Assembly: GCA_031002005.1 (NCBI GenBank) | Contig: CM061919.1 | Location: forward strand, 169,863,121 to 169,927,120 | DNA: 64,000 nucleotides | Direction: 5' to 3' | DNA from: Vandiemenella viatica | Lineage: Eukaryota; Arthropoda; Insecta; Orthoptera; Morabidae | The notes under the pieces: generated by a model | What the model saw: the letters and a program-made list of their open reading frames with translations, nothing else | Databases searched by the model: none | What the model was told of the DNA's origin: nothing | Made by a program: the position numbers and the translations under genes | Shown: positions 33,990-45,214 of the stretch, piece after piece | How positions within the stretch are numbered: the first letter of the stretch is position 1 | Layout: the number at the start of each line of letters is the position of its first letter

Positions 33990-34042
33990 AAGCCTGGTGG
34001 GTGAGTAATAAAGTTCCAGCCTAGCATTTGGGAGGACGGGAC
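33990..34042 (+). mobile_element. SINE-A 5' head fragment
   Basis: aagcctggtgggtgagtaat followed by gcctagcatttgggaggacg matches the tRNA-like head only; the core and tail are absent. Confidence 0.6.
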
Positions 34043-34380
34043 TTAAGAGAAGACTGGAAGCAAAGGATTGGAATATACTGTATCACAAGAATTTACTTCC
34101 TGACTATGAATTCCGCACTACCATTTCTGCTGTTGTGCTGTTGAAAATTTCTCCCATCACCTGGACTCAAGCCAAGTTAACCACGCATCGAGTACTAAAC
34201 ACCGTGGCCAAGGTTTGGTTCACCTGGTGTATACCAATACTGGAATGTTAATTATTAAAGTACTTAGTTTTCGTCCAGTGTGTAACTTCATATATGCCTG
34301 ATCACTAATTAACCACTAGACTGATTCCCTTCCAGTTATCTGTCAATAGAGCCAACAGTCATGCATCGCTTACCACACAC
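34043..34380. other. No gene seen
   Basis: Spacer with no recognised feature. Confidence 0.5.
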
Positions 34381-34386
34381 GTTACT

Positions 34387-34609
34387 GTACAATGCTTCCG
34401 TGAGAACGCAGGCTCGAATCCCCTTTCGACCATCCAGACTTCCGTTTTTCATGATTTCCCGAAATCACTTCAGGCAAATGCGAGGATGGTTGCTTAAAAA
34501 AGGCCACAGCCGAATTCCTCCTATCCGTTCCTTGCGCCCAGGTTATTTCGGCCTCTAATAAATTCGACGTGGATGAGGCGTAAAGTCAAAAAAAAAACTT
34601 AAAAAAGTG
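34387..34609 (+). mobile_element. SINE-A, tail II, moderately diverged
   Basis: B box ggctcgaatcccc, core tttttcatgatttcccgaaa, tail gatgaggcgtaaagtc and A10. Possible imperfect duplication gttact-gta at 34381 and 34610. It appears inserted in or next to the LINE fragment that follows. Confidence 0.85.
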
Positions 34610-34914
34610 GTTACTTGTAATTTTTCCCTTAATGAGCCATGGAAAGATATTGGTGTAAGAATTAAAAGTAATGCATGGAAGGGAAAAGATGACCATGACC
34701 ACAAGCTGGCACTCGATTTCAGGCACAAAGGTTTAGGAAGATTCTCTTTTTTGGGGAAGGGTGTCAGGGATTGGAATAAGTTACCAAAAGAAGTGATGAA
34801 TAATTTACCAAATCTGTTGAAGGCATTTAAATTTAAAATTTGCCGACGGCAAATGCAGATGGGTGGTAGGGAAATTGCCACCGGAGTGGGCGCTCCATTG
34901 CAATTTAATTAAAT
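34605..34914 (+). pseudogene. LINE polymerase C-terminal fragment (CR1/Jockey-like)
   Basis: An open frame of about 100 codons includes Leu-Gly-Arg-Phe-Ser-Phe-Leu followed by Val-Arg-Asp-Trp-Asn-Lys-Leu-Pro-Lys-Glu-Val. This is the signature near the C-terminus of CR1/Jockey-type LINE polymerases. It is followed by Leu-Leu-Lys-Ala-Phe-Lys and a stop at 34910-34912. The upstream part is missing; a SINE sits at its 5' edge. It resembles, at a distance, the end of the relic at 23525-24603 on the other strand. Confidence 0.72.
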
Positions 34915-34920
34915 ATTAAA

Positions 34921-35941
34921 TCGCATCTAGATTTACTTGATTAGATCTTTCGGTGAACATCTTTGTCAAAAAAACTTCGAGGCTAGCAAAGGAAACAGTG
35001 TGTAAGAAGTCGTAGAAACTCAATCCAGATCTAGTTATGTCATCTGCTTAATAGATGAAGAAAGCTATTTGAGATCAAAATTGCTCCAGCTCAACCATAC
35101 AATCAGAGCTACAACGTTTAGCCACAAAACACTTGTTCTGACTGCATTTTTGCGAGTTCTTAATAGTTTCGTTACAGTGTACCTTATTCTTTGCTCTGTT
35201 AAAAAGTTCTACTATCATGATCTTCTTTTTTTTTAAATAAAAAAATAATAAAAAGGTTATTTATTAGGAAGGATGTTAAGGCACGTGGACGGAGTGTAAA
35301 TATAGATCCAAAGTATCAGGGTCCCAACTGTTTTTTTCATGGAAACGCAGGCTACGAGACGAGAGAACAGGGAATATATATTCGACAGAACGACGTATTT
35401 CTTTGAGATTTCTTTGGACTCACCATCGTAGGGAATAGGCATCATAAGCGAAGAATGGTTCAGCTTCTCTCGTTTTCCGAAAATTGTTCACTGGTGGCTG
35501 AAAGAAAGGTTTATCACAGTCTCCGTGGCTGGCTTACTCAGTGGTGAAACATCTGAATACCAAATAACCTCGGCACTGATACTGTAGCCTTATGTTTCCT
35601 GGAACCTATTAAGCTGAATATCCAAAAGCGTTCTTTGAAATATGTCAAACTCACATTCCACCTACAACACTACAGTTACGATTGCTCTACTGAACTCGGT
35701 TTCTACGGGGATTAGAAACCCAAACCAGGTCCAGCCGAGCGATGATTGAATCATCGTGTGGTTTGTAGATTAGGTCATTGCATCATACGAAGCACAGTAT
35801 TTTTTTCATCCATATCAGTGTATTCACATAACGTAATGATGTCACAAGACAAACCCAGGAAAGAATTTACAGCTACATACACTTGCCTTGCGATGAAGCG
35901 CGTTAGGATATTCATTATATATATATTAATATTTATGGTTC
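34921..35941. other. No gene seen
   Basis: AT-rich. Open frames of 68 codons or fewer have no recognised features. A degenerate tRNA-like patch is possible near 35700-35745. Confidence 0.45.
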
Positions 35942-36125
35942 GCCAACGTTGAGGTAATTTAGTAAGGAACTGGAAGGTATTCTACCATGCCCTTCTGATG
36001 GAACTATTCCCTTATTTACATGGACTCGGTTTAGGAAATCATGTAAAACAGAAATTAGGATACCCGTATTGAGAACCAAACCGGCGTCTTCCTGGTTGCC
36101 AGGCTAGAGCTTTAATCGCTCGTAC
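35942..36125 (-). mobile_element. SINE-A, decayed
   Basis: Minus-strand copy with gctctagcctggcaaccag, gacgccggtttggttctcaa, ttttacatgatttcctaaac and a 3' end with accttccagttcctta. It is head-to-head with the next copy. Confidence 0.7.
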
Positions 36126-36147
36126 ATTGGACTTGTTTGAGATAGAA

Positions 36148-36331
36148 GGTGGACTTGGCATCCGGGAGAACGTGGGTTTAAATCCCCTTTCAACCATCCA
36201 GATGTCGGTTTTGCCGGAATTGTTCCTGCAAAAGGCTCTTGCTGAGTTTATTCCTCTTCCCTCATCCTTTCGCGGCTCTAAAGATCTTAGTGTCCACAAG
36301 CTGTAAAGCCCAGAGCAACAATTAAAAAAAA
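36148..36331 (+). mobile_element. SINE-A, decayed
   Basis: ggcatccgggagaacgtggg, then tttaaatccccttt as B box, accatccagatgtcggtttt, gcaaaaggctcttgctgag and a tail caagctgtaaagcccagag plus A8. About 50 bp of the core is missing. Confidence 0.75.
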
Positions 36332-36584
36332 GAGGAAATCGGAGCAGTATGGTGGGCTCAACAAATATAGAGTAGGGGGTGAGGAAATAACTCTGAGAGG
36401 AAGAATCAGGGGGAGTGTCATGATGTCAAAAACAGAGATTACAGTTCAGACAGAAATAAAAGAGATGAAAAAGAAAAAAACTGATAGATATGGTGCTATG
36501 GAAGAGATTGAAAGTAGAGGAGAAAAATGGGTTGAGATAGTGAGAAAGAAGCGACGAATGAACGCAGGAAGTCGGATAAGCTAG
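36321..36584 (+). CDS. Charged open frame of unknown origin
   Basis: From the A-rich end of the SINE an 88-codon frame runs to a TAG at 36582-36584. The stretch is strongly purine-rich. The product is very rich in Glu, Lys and Arg (for example Glu-Met-Lys-Lys-Lys-Lys-Thr-Asp-Arg and Glu-Lys-Trp-Val-Glu-Ile-Val) and has a coiled-coil-like pattern. The first ATG is at about 36420, leaving about 55 codons. It could be the end of a LINE ORF1 (nucleic-acid-binding) protein or just purine-rich DNA. I cannot name it. Confidence 0.22.
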   Translation: MKKKRKSEQYGGLNKYRVGGEEITLRGRIRGSVMMSKTEITVQTEIKEMKKKKTDRYGAMEEIESRGEKWVEIVRKKRRMNAGSRIS

Positions 36585-37454
36585 TATACCATATACGCAT
36601 GTCTAATGATGAAACTAAATATGAAACATTTTATTCCAATCAGCTTAACTGTTCATCTTGACTGGATTGTGAAAACAGCGGAAAACATTATTGCCAGATA
36701 ACGGGAAGGAAACGACTATGTTCTAAAATAAGTAACAATGACGTTAGTCTGAAACGATTTGCCGAAATCATCATACATCGGATCTAAATGGCTAAACTGG
36801 ATACCGATCATATAGTCTTCCAACGTTCCGAAAGTTGAAGAGTCCAGATATCGCAACCTTCTGCTGCTCGTAGTATGGCTGCAGACAAACCAGCTGCCAC
36901 TAAATCGATATGGTATGCAGAGCTTTCACTAACCTGTTCGAGCATTCTGCTGACGTGCTGGCACCCATAGCCTTCCGTCCGTAATCACTGTACGGAGTGG
37001 CAATGTGACGACACCGCAGCAATGCGGGCACCGTTTTCCGATAATCAGGTCACCCGCACTATCTGGCAGTGAGGTGTCGTCACGTTTATCTACGTTAGCC
37101 TGTGATAGTTGAGAGTATTGGACATCGTTTCTGGTTTATGATATTTTTCGCCAAATTAACGTCGAATAGTAATGACACCGTTTGCTGGACACACATGCCT
37201 TGGTAAAGAGGACGAGGAGAAGGTGATTCGTAGTGGCAGCGATTCGAATGATTCGATTTCCTTTCTGACGTTTTTCCATTAGATTGCTACGCTTCGAACG
37301 TTTTCAACCCGAAAGAAAAGTAACTGTCTGGCTTCATCGGTATTTTATCCCCACCGGCTGAAATACTTCGCCGCCACAAAGTTGAATGCCGTGCGAGTAA
37401 TAATAATTTCATTGACGCTGTCCTTCCACAAATAACAATAGTGATTTGTCAAAG
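36585..37454. other. No gene seen
   Basis: A GC-richer patch lies near 36940-37080. No repeat or gene is recognised. Confidence 0.5.
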
Positions 37455-38010
37455 GACTGATGTAAGCTTGGTATAAGTGCGTTTTAATGATAATATTGCT
37501 ATTGTGATTGCACTCTCCAAGATGATTACGAAATATAGCCTGTCTGCCTATCTGTCTTGATTCTGCTATGGTGTTTTTATCTCCAGTTACTAATGATTTT
37601 GTTTATATATTTATAGATTGATAGGCATCATTTTTGTATCACTCCTTGATTGATGGGTTTCCATTCCGACAACTGTTGCACGGTTCTGACTTCAATCACG
37701 TGTACGTGTTTCGAATTGCTTTTATTATAACCTATGTGGTGGGGTGTAACTTTCTGCTAGATTTGCCAAAGTTTTATTCTGTCAATTGTATCGAAACTTT
37801 CTTGAAATCAATAAATGTCAGGTGCGTTTCCAGGTTAAACTCTTTCTCTATTAGCATTTTGAGTGTGAAATAACCATATGCGCGTGATATACACTTCCGG
37901 AACCTGTTTTACAATGATTTCGATATCCATTAACTACCATGTTCGGGTTGTTGTCTAAACTTATAGGGCCACTCTCTAATAACAAATATAAGATTTCCGA
38001 ATCATTTTGT
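37455..38010 (-). pseudogene. LINE reverse transcriptase fragment (RTE-like), palm motif A region
   Basis: On the minus strand Phe-Thr-Leu-Lys-Met-Leu-Ile-Glu-Lys is followed by Leu-Thr-Phe-Ile-Asp-Phe-Lys-Lys (37800-37825), where the Asp is the motif A catalytic residue. A one-base loss right after this shifts the frame; the next frame gives Asp-Thr-Ile-Asp-Arg. Further on is an Ala-Ile-Arg-Asn-Thr-Tyr block. The thumb, endonuclease and motif C are not found nearby. Confidence 0.68.
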
Positions 38011-40865
38011 AAATTTGTTTGACATTACGACTTGAAATAATCGGTGTCCCCAGCTATGATCAGGACTGATAAGACCTTTCAGAAAGTATAGCACGGTGTG
38101 GCCGATCCTTAAGGCGTTCTGCCTAGATACTGGCTAGCGCGAAGTTAGGAACGAGTTTAGACAGGAAATACGACTGCTCAGTCAGATGATAGTTTTGACG
38201 TATCCTTTAACAAAGCAAAGAGTGAAGATTGTCAAGTGCAGAACGATTACCCTCTGATCCTTCACCATACAGCGCTACATACAGCGCTGTATCTTGGTAA
38301 CAGGTCATCTGATTTTACCTTTCATACGTTCCTTTTTTTGCAATTTTCGTATATCTCTGTTCGAAGTTTATTTCAGTGCTACTTTAACCTAGATAAGTGG
38401 TAAATTTCAAAACAGTGTGACACCATCAGAAGATTAAGTTAAGATGGTAGACAGCTCAAAATATGTTGAAATATCTAGCAATTACTTCCGAAGTAGGGGA
38501 GGGTATTCGAATAAACGGTTTGTTTAAGGCTATTTTGCAGTAAATGACAGGAATTCGTGTGTGTTTATTGGTGGTGTTCTTTTGTTGAATATGAAGAGGG
38601 AGAAGCTCAAACCAAGTATTATCATGCATAAAGTATCTATCCAAAGGACGAATCACCATTTACAATGCTTTATGTCCTCGTTACGTACGCACTGGATTGA
38701 ATCCAGGTTTATGGTACACAGTGTAGTATATATACATCACTCTCGGCCAACAACCGGACTCGAAATATACCGTTATTCACGACTCTCATATTCTACGGTA
38801 GGTTAACTATCACCAAAAAAAATTGTACCATTAACCTCAGCTTGCGAGCCAAGTATAATGCATTTCAATAATCTGGCCATAAAGAGGATAAAAAACTGAT
38901 ACGGCAGAATTTAATTAATTAAAATGTAAGTTTTACGTATCCTCCACCAAAAATTGCCATCCGCGGCCGGTAATAATATTTCCAGCGGGTCCTGTGTTTG
39001 GAAAGGCAATTTTGTTTTAAAGGTTGTATGAACTTATCAAGACTTCTTTAATAATGTGAGCTACAATGGTAAACAAATTATGAAAAATTATTCACATGAA
39101 ACTCGATATACATATATAAAAAAAATCTGTATTGATAAAGGCAAAGGAGGCCCCTCCAAGTCTAGTAGGTGGAATACGCGGATATAGAACTTCTCACATC
39201 CATAATTGACTATCAGTTGTTCTTTACCTCCTCGAGCAGTTTTCATCATCGGTAGTCATTGGACAAGTGAGCTGGGGAGCTGTTTCGGACTTTTAGCTCC
39301 GAAGGAAAATCTTCATCTTTATCGGGGATATAACCCCAGATCGTTCGTATCGCAGTCAATGATTCTACAGACTGAGATACGTAACGTGCCTGTATTTTCT
39401 TACCTTTTTTTAAAATAAAATACATGATATCATTCAATTGACCTCTGTTTTGTCTGTGCTCTATGGCTTGGCGAAGAAGTTATGTATAGAAATCTGATAT
39501 TAAGATGTGAAATGGTGCATTTCCTTTATTATTTTGAATTTTCCATTGTTGCCAATAACTTGGTGCTTAGTTCCATATCTGTACTTATTCTGAGAGACAT
39601 GAAAGATGAACCCTGGTACTATCTTCAACCAGTAAGCGTACTTATCAAACAAGTACCTGAGTAATAGTGCTTTTACATCGTCCTCCCCGAACGCGAAGCA
39701 AGAGATAATGGTATACACGATCCGTGATGGGCGTAGCGGCGCGGCGGTGGGAGTACTAGTGAGTATACTCTGCATTCCAGCAGCTGGCTGGAAGGCAGTC
39801 GGGCAGCGACTCCAGCTGCCAGGTTCAAGGACCGACCACTGGAGAGAGAGAGAGGAAGACCACCAGAACTACAGGGTTCGCAGGTTTCATTTACCATACT
39901 CAATTATTACTCCTCAAAGCGAGTTCGTAAGTTCATCCAAAAAATCGGTTAAGAAACCTTACGACCAAACATGTACTCAGATCACTCATGTCCCGTCTGC
40001 CTGAGGCCGCAGTTCCAGCTGGCTTTTAATTGACAGGGATGCTTGAAAAACAGCGCGTCTGACTTGTTAGAATTTAGAAGTACATGCAGTGTCTGACCCC
40101 TACATAAGGATAACAGACGAAATGAAAATCCTTCATATTTAGCAACACTATCAGTCATCTTGGGCTGACAAGAGGTGCCTAAAGTAAAAAAAAAAAAAAA
40201 AAAAAAAACAAAAAAAAAAAAAAAAAACACCGGTATACTTCACATCACAATATGAACAGTATGAAAAATCCAAAACAAAAACATTAAATTATTCGTACCG
40301 ACCACCAAATTAAATTAATGTTGTATAATGGTCGTCCGGCAAATAAATTCATATGGAGCATCAAAAAAAATTATTTCCAGTGCATGTATGTTGTTATTTG
40401 AAAGCACTACTTTTCAGTGTAGTATCCACCGACAGGACATTGGTTTAAAGAGGAACTGTGCCTTGTAATGCATCTACGAACACCTTATCTTAGTGGCGAG
40501 AACATAATTTCCTATTATGTGATATGGTGACACTTATTTCAGATGCAGTGAAATAATGAATCACCTGTTCCCTTGGACCATATGCATCTTGTGTGTGTGT
40601 GTCATTGCTTCATCACAGTTCTTTCTTTGGATCATAGTGCACATAACCCCCTTCCGCAATATCGAAACAGTCATACCATCTTCTCCATGTTTTTCACAAA
40701 GCTGATGCTAAGCAGATTCATGTTTCTCGTATTGAATTGAAGAAACGTATCACTGACCGCATATCATGAAGGTTATCGATTTTTTTGTGCGTTATAAATG
40801 TCTATTGTTTATTCGTATTGCGCCCTCCGAAGGTATCAACAGATTCCGTACGCTTGAGCCTCATT
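38011..40865. other. No gene seen
   Basis: 2.9 kb without a recognised gene. A possible 30-bp SINE-A head scrap lies at 39678-39707 (minus, gcgttcggggaggacg) and a degenerate tRNA-like patch near 39325-39385 (minus). An interrupted A-rich run at 40183-40227 may mark an unidentified retroposon tail. Open frames are short and overlap on both strands. Confidence 0.5.
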
Positions 40866-40876
40866 AACTCTATGGC

Positions 40877-41068
40877 GCCGGCCTTGGTAGCGTAGGGGCT
40901 AGAGTGCTAGGTGTTGTATGTCTGTGTGAATGTCCTGTCGGTCTTGTGGTGTCTATACTTAAGAGATACAATATATAAACACTGGATGACGACTGTTTCA
41001 CTGGAATCTATAATAATCACATTGCGCCGGCTGTATGGCCTCAGCTGCAAAAAGCCATTTTTTTTAAA
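40877..41068 (+). mobile_element. SINE-B, copy lacking the B box
   Basis: It starts gccggccttggtagcgtagg, then jumps from gagtgctag straight to gtgttgtatgtctgtgtg, so the B-box half of the tRNA-like head seen in the copy at 42600 is missing. It keeps a longer 3' part ending cgccggctgtatggcc and an A/T tail. A perfect 11-bp duplication aactctatggc lies at 40866-40876 and 41069-41079. Confidence 0.9.
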
Positions 41069-41079
41069 AACTCTATGGC

Positions 41080-41653
41080 ATTAATTTTCACAAACACATC
41101 TTGTTTCCTGTATTTCATATTTGTGAGCACTGTTCTTATTCCTTCGTTTGACCAGCAAACTTTACCATGTGTGTGTGTGTGTGTGTGTTTTAAATCAGTA
41201 ATGTTTTCCTAATTTTCCTTTACACGGTACATGTTGTGTAAGCCTGTTGAACCACGAGTGTTTCTTGGATGTTATTGCCCTGTTATGCTGAAAACAGCCT
41301 CTTAAATTCAATGGCTATTAAAAGAACATAAAAAATATCCAATTATCATTTTATTTTCATTATGTAACATATTTTCGACGTTCTGGAGTTTCCATCGTAT
41401 AAAGCTCAAATAGATTACCATTCAGCAGTTCTTGAGTCCAACTCACCATCTGCGTTCGCAAACAAAATCTTTTCTTTCTCAATTATTCCACTATTACAAT
41501 ATCAATAATAATTTATTGTTGAAATTTCCAGTCAAATTTTCTCCCCAAAAATCTTATCAACATTCAGCATAGTGCTTCAACGTATAACGATACTTTAGAT
41601 CTAAAGTCGAACGGTTTCTATAAAACTACTGTGTGGTCTAGTAACACATTTGA
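41080..41653. other. No gene seen
   Basis: A (GT)n microsatellite lies at 41169-41188. The rest is AT-rich with nothing recognised. Confidence 0.5.
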
Positions 41654-41896
41654 TTTTTTTTGCCTACGGCTATACGCCTTGTCGACTGCGATGTTATCAG
41701 CGGCGGGAAAGGGCTGGGGACAACAAAGAACGGTAAGAAATTCGACCATGGCCTTTTGAAGGAGCCATCAAGGCATTCGTCTGGAGTGATTTCGGGAAAC
41801 CATGGAACACAGTAATCGGATGGCTGGACCGGGATTCGAACCCGCGTCCTTCCGAATGCGAGGTCAGAGCGTTATCGCTTACCCACCACGCTCGGT
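41654..41896 (-). mobile_element. SINE-A, full length, tail II
   Basis: Minus-strand copy with head accgagcgtggtgggtaagc, B box gggttcgaatccc, core ttccatggtttcccgaaatc and tail acaaggcgtatagccgtagg with an A run. No clear TSD. Confidence 0.92.
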
Positions 41897-42466
41897 TTCA
41901 TAATTCACACAGCTAGAAACGCTAACATGAGCAAACACCACGCAGTGAAGTCTTATTTTTTAATCTTTTTATGACCTATTCGAGAAAATGTGTAACAGTA
42001 AGCTCTAAGTACAGCTCTCCAATATATCCTCTAACCTACCCACAGAAATGAGGAACAGCTATGGCGACACAAAACACACTCTGGTTAGGAAATCGGATGG
42101 TTTGGTAGGCCGATCCGAAATCCAGTGGTCGTTGTTGAGAATCGCTTCGTGGTTACGGCTTCCAAGCTATTTTCCTTAAAGATGTAGAATATTTCTAAGA
42201 CAGTTTTTGTCACGAATGTGCATATTTCTTTAACAAACCCATGTGACAACCGATTCCAAGACAATAGAACGACAATCTCTTCCCTTTCCGTAGGTCCGAT
42301 GGTCCCACTAATGGCAGTGAAAAATAATTCTAATAAAATTCTACTTATTGCATCCTCCTTTAAGGCCTAGATGGGAATAATGGTAAGTCGCCTTTGATTT
42401 ATATAAAAATGTAAAATTTGTTTTACAAAAAGTAAGTGCACATTAAGCTAACCTGTTGAGTTGTGT
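41897..42466. other. No gene seen
   Basis: Nothing recognised. Confidence 0.5.
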
Positions 42467-42855
42467 TGTTCGACCCTGGCGCTCGGAAGGACCGGATGTT
42501 TTCGGTTCCAGTTTCAGCATTTAGGTTTTGATTTTCCATGGATCCCCGAAATAACTCCAGATGAACGGCTGCACGAGTCGCTTCAAGAAGCCCATCGTTT
42601 TGCCGGCCTCGGTAGCATAGGGGCTAGAGTGCTAGCTACACGTGCCGAAGGCCGCCGGTTCGAATCCGGCCGCGGGCATGGATGTTAAGTGTTGTGTGTC
42701 TGTGTGAATGTCTTGTCCGTCCTGTGGCGTCCATACATTGGAAAAAATACACATTGAGCTGGTTGTAAAAACAAAAAAAAACAAAAAAGCCCATCGTTCC
42801 TTCCGCACAATCCTTCCACGGTTCTAACGCCCTGTTTGTTTACAAGCCGTGTAGA
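42467..42855 (+). mobile_element. SINE-A, decayed, interrupted by SINE-B
   Basis: The 5' part (42467-42599) has ctcggaaggaccggatg, a core tttccatggatccccgaaat and actccagatgaacgg. The 3' part resumes at 42799 with ccttccgcacaatccttcca and a short diverged tail. The gap is exactly the SINE-B insertion. Confidence 0.8.
42600..42786 (+). mobile_element. SINE-B, full length, nested in SINE-A
   Basis: A different tRNA-derived SINE: head gccggcctcggtagcatagg, B box gccggttcgaatccggc, body gtgtctgtgtgaatgtcttg and an A-rich tail. A perfect 12-bp duplication aagcccatcgtt at 42588-42599 and 42787-42798 shows insertion into an existing SINE-A. Confidence 0.94.
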
Positions 42856-43689
42856 TCCAGAGAAGAAAGAACCGATCAGATCAAAGACCTGTTGATATTT
42901 TGGTATTTAATATAATTGAAAAGTGTAATCTGGTTGCTCAGAGCTAAGGTGCATTGATTTTCGCTTATCATTCGACCCCTTCACTACAGAAAGATTTAGT
43001 AGACTCTTTACCTCACCTTCGCCTCTGCCAAAGCTTACTTTCTATGTGACGATTATACAGTGAACGCTCCGTGGCTCTCAATTCACGTTAAAGTAAAGAA
43101 TTGGAGGTGCTACCTCTTAAAATCGCTCCCCTATTATGCCTTCTGACAGCTGTAGCATGTCAAGATCCGAAAGTATGAAATGAATCTAATTTATAGTTTT
43201 TAGATAAAAATACGCATCATATGTCGCACATTTGAAATTTTGCAAAAATATATTAACTATCATAAAAGATTATAAATATTATTTAATGAGTTTGCCAATT
43301 TATTGTTTTAACAAGCAACTGCAAAAGAAATGGCATACAATAATCAAGTATTATAAAAGATTTTACTGTTTTCGCAACCTTCATGCTGTTTTAAATATCT
43401 TCACGAGATTTATTAGCCTCCTGCTGAATCTCTAGAAGACTCAGCATAACTCAAAGACGTCAGTTTTATAGAAGGACCAATTGAAATGTCTTGTTTGAAA
43501 CAACTTTATGTATTCACTAGAAAATAACTTATCTTCAAGTTTTATTGAAATAATACAATATAAAAGAAGGAAAAATGTATAGTATCAGTATGTATGTATA
43601 GTATTTACGAGAACGGTCCATCCTAAGCGTTTAACTCAAGACAGCTCGTTTTTTTTTAGTTATGTCACTGTTGCAGCAAATGAGCGCAA
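42856..43689. other. No gene seen
   Basis: AT-rich. A 67-codon frame at 43232-43435 has no recognised feature. Confidence 0.5.
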
Positions 43690-44500
43690 CATAATATTAA
43701 TTGTTAGTTGCTTTTTATTGATTTATATTTGTTCGGTGTAGATGTTTTCTTTAAATTTCTGGCACATAGTTATGTAGGATAACATATTTAATTTTTGAAC
43801 AGCAATGTAGGCAGAGGTTTAGATTAGATTGAAATTTAGCTTAGGTCAGAATGAAGACTAGCATTTTACGATATAGTAGAAGGCATGAGGTTGTTTTCAC
43901 GACCACCATGTTACTGAAAACATTACTTCATACGAATGGAAGTAGTTCCACAATGATATAAATCTATGTGGCCTAGACCACGTTTAAAATTAATATTACG
44001 CGGAATAACATAAGTTGTTAAGATTTATTTTTAATTTCCTTTGATTTTACTGATGCCATATTACTGAGATCATATTTCAGTTTGTAGTTAAGTTGAAATG
44101 AAACTGAACTAAGATGACAACCGAAACTTTTTGCTACATCCTAAGGCACGAGAAATTGCACTGAGTGTGGTGGTGTAACGGTTAGCGTTCTGGCCTCGTA
44201 TTCGGGAGGACGCCGGTTCGAATCCCCGTCGGGGCATCCAGATTTGGGTTTTCCATGGTTTCCCAAATCACTCCAGGCAAATGCCGGGATGCTTCCTTCA
44301 AAAGGCCATGACCGAATCCCTTCCCATTCCTGGCCCCCCATCCTTTCCCGTCTCTAAAGACCTCGCTGTTAAGCGACGTTAAGCAGTTAAAAAAAAACAA
44401 GACGAGAAATTACATTGAGCGTTATTTTATAACAATTCCGTTTAGTTAAAGTAACTGTAAACAAGAGATCCGTCAATTTAATAGTTTATTAAGTAAACTT
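43690..44500 (+). repeat. Dispersed repeat R, copy 2 (contains a young SINE)
   Basis: It aligns with 25262-25517 plus 26329-26870. It has no LTR at the corresponding point (about 43950), so it shows the empty site. It carries instead a SINE-A at 44158-44401. The end block gcgttattttataacaatt is shared. No coding frame was seen. Confidence 0.7.
44158..44401 (+). mobile_element. SINE-A, full length, tail I, young
   Basis: Head ctgagtgtggtggtgtaacg, B box ggttcgaatcccc, standard core and tail taagcgacgttaagcagtt plus A9. A perfect 10-bp duplication acgagaaatt lies at 44148-44157 and 44402-44411. Confidence 0.95.
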
Positions 44501-44514
44501 TCAGATATTAACCT

Positions 44515-45214
44515 TCCCAAACAACAGCGGTGGATTGAATGTTATTAATACCCACATCAAATTCAAAGCGCTAATTCTGCAAGCGATAAACAAAATTATG
44601 ATGGCAAAAGGCAACTAGTAAAAACATACAAACCCGCAAGTACAGAAGTCCTACACGAATTAACCACATCCATAAAAACTTCCAACATTTCAAGGATTAT
44701 TTTCTATAAATTAGTTATATAACAGCAGTTCAACTGCAAAAAACCTCCACTAACAACAAAAGAGTTCTACAAAATCTTAACGAATAACGGCCAAAGCTAC
44801 AAGATAGTAACAATATATGCAGATACTAATTGTGGGAGTGTATGGTCAAATATTTTTAACAACAGCTCGCCTTTAGACATACAAACTCTTTGGCTTGATG
44901 AGACAATTGCAACAAACGAAAAATTATTCTGAATACACTTCAAAGCAACCGACAAGTGTGAATTTTGCGGAAATATCAACCCACTTCTGTATCGTTTTCA
45001 CTGTGGTGATACATACCAAATATGGATGTGGACAAAGCATGCCATAGCAGCTCTTTTACAAGTATCACCGTTGAATATAGCCATCATCTTATTAGTACGT
45101 CCAGACATCGAGACAGCCCCACGGGAAAAACACAACTCGGATACTAGGACAAATAATGTTCTACATCTTACAGAACGAGGCGAAAAATTTAGACGATTAC
45201 TTGTACACAATTAA
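44515..45214 (+). pseudogene. LINE polymerase C-terminal domain, one internal stop in the last 163 codons
   Basis: From 44723 one frame runs 163 codons to a TAA at 45212-45214, broken only by TGA at 44930-44932. It encodes a cysteine motif, Cys-Glu-Phe-Cys then Tyr-Arg-Phe-His-Cys, and a Trp-Met-Trp-Thr stretch, as in the C-terminal tail of many non-LTR polymerases. The position where the family usually has the first His (Cys-X2-Cys-X7-His) is Tyr here. An upstream stretch at 44520-44620 reads Gly-Gly-Leu-Asn-Val-Ile but is then disrupted. The palm domain is absent. Confidence 0.7.
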
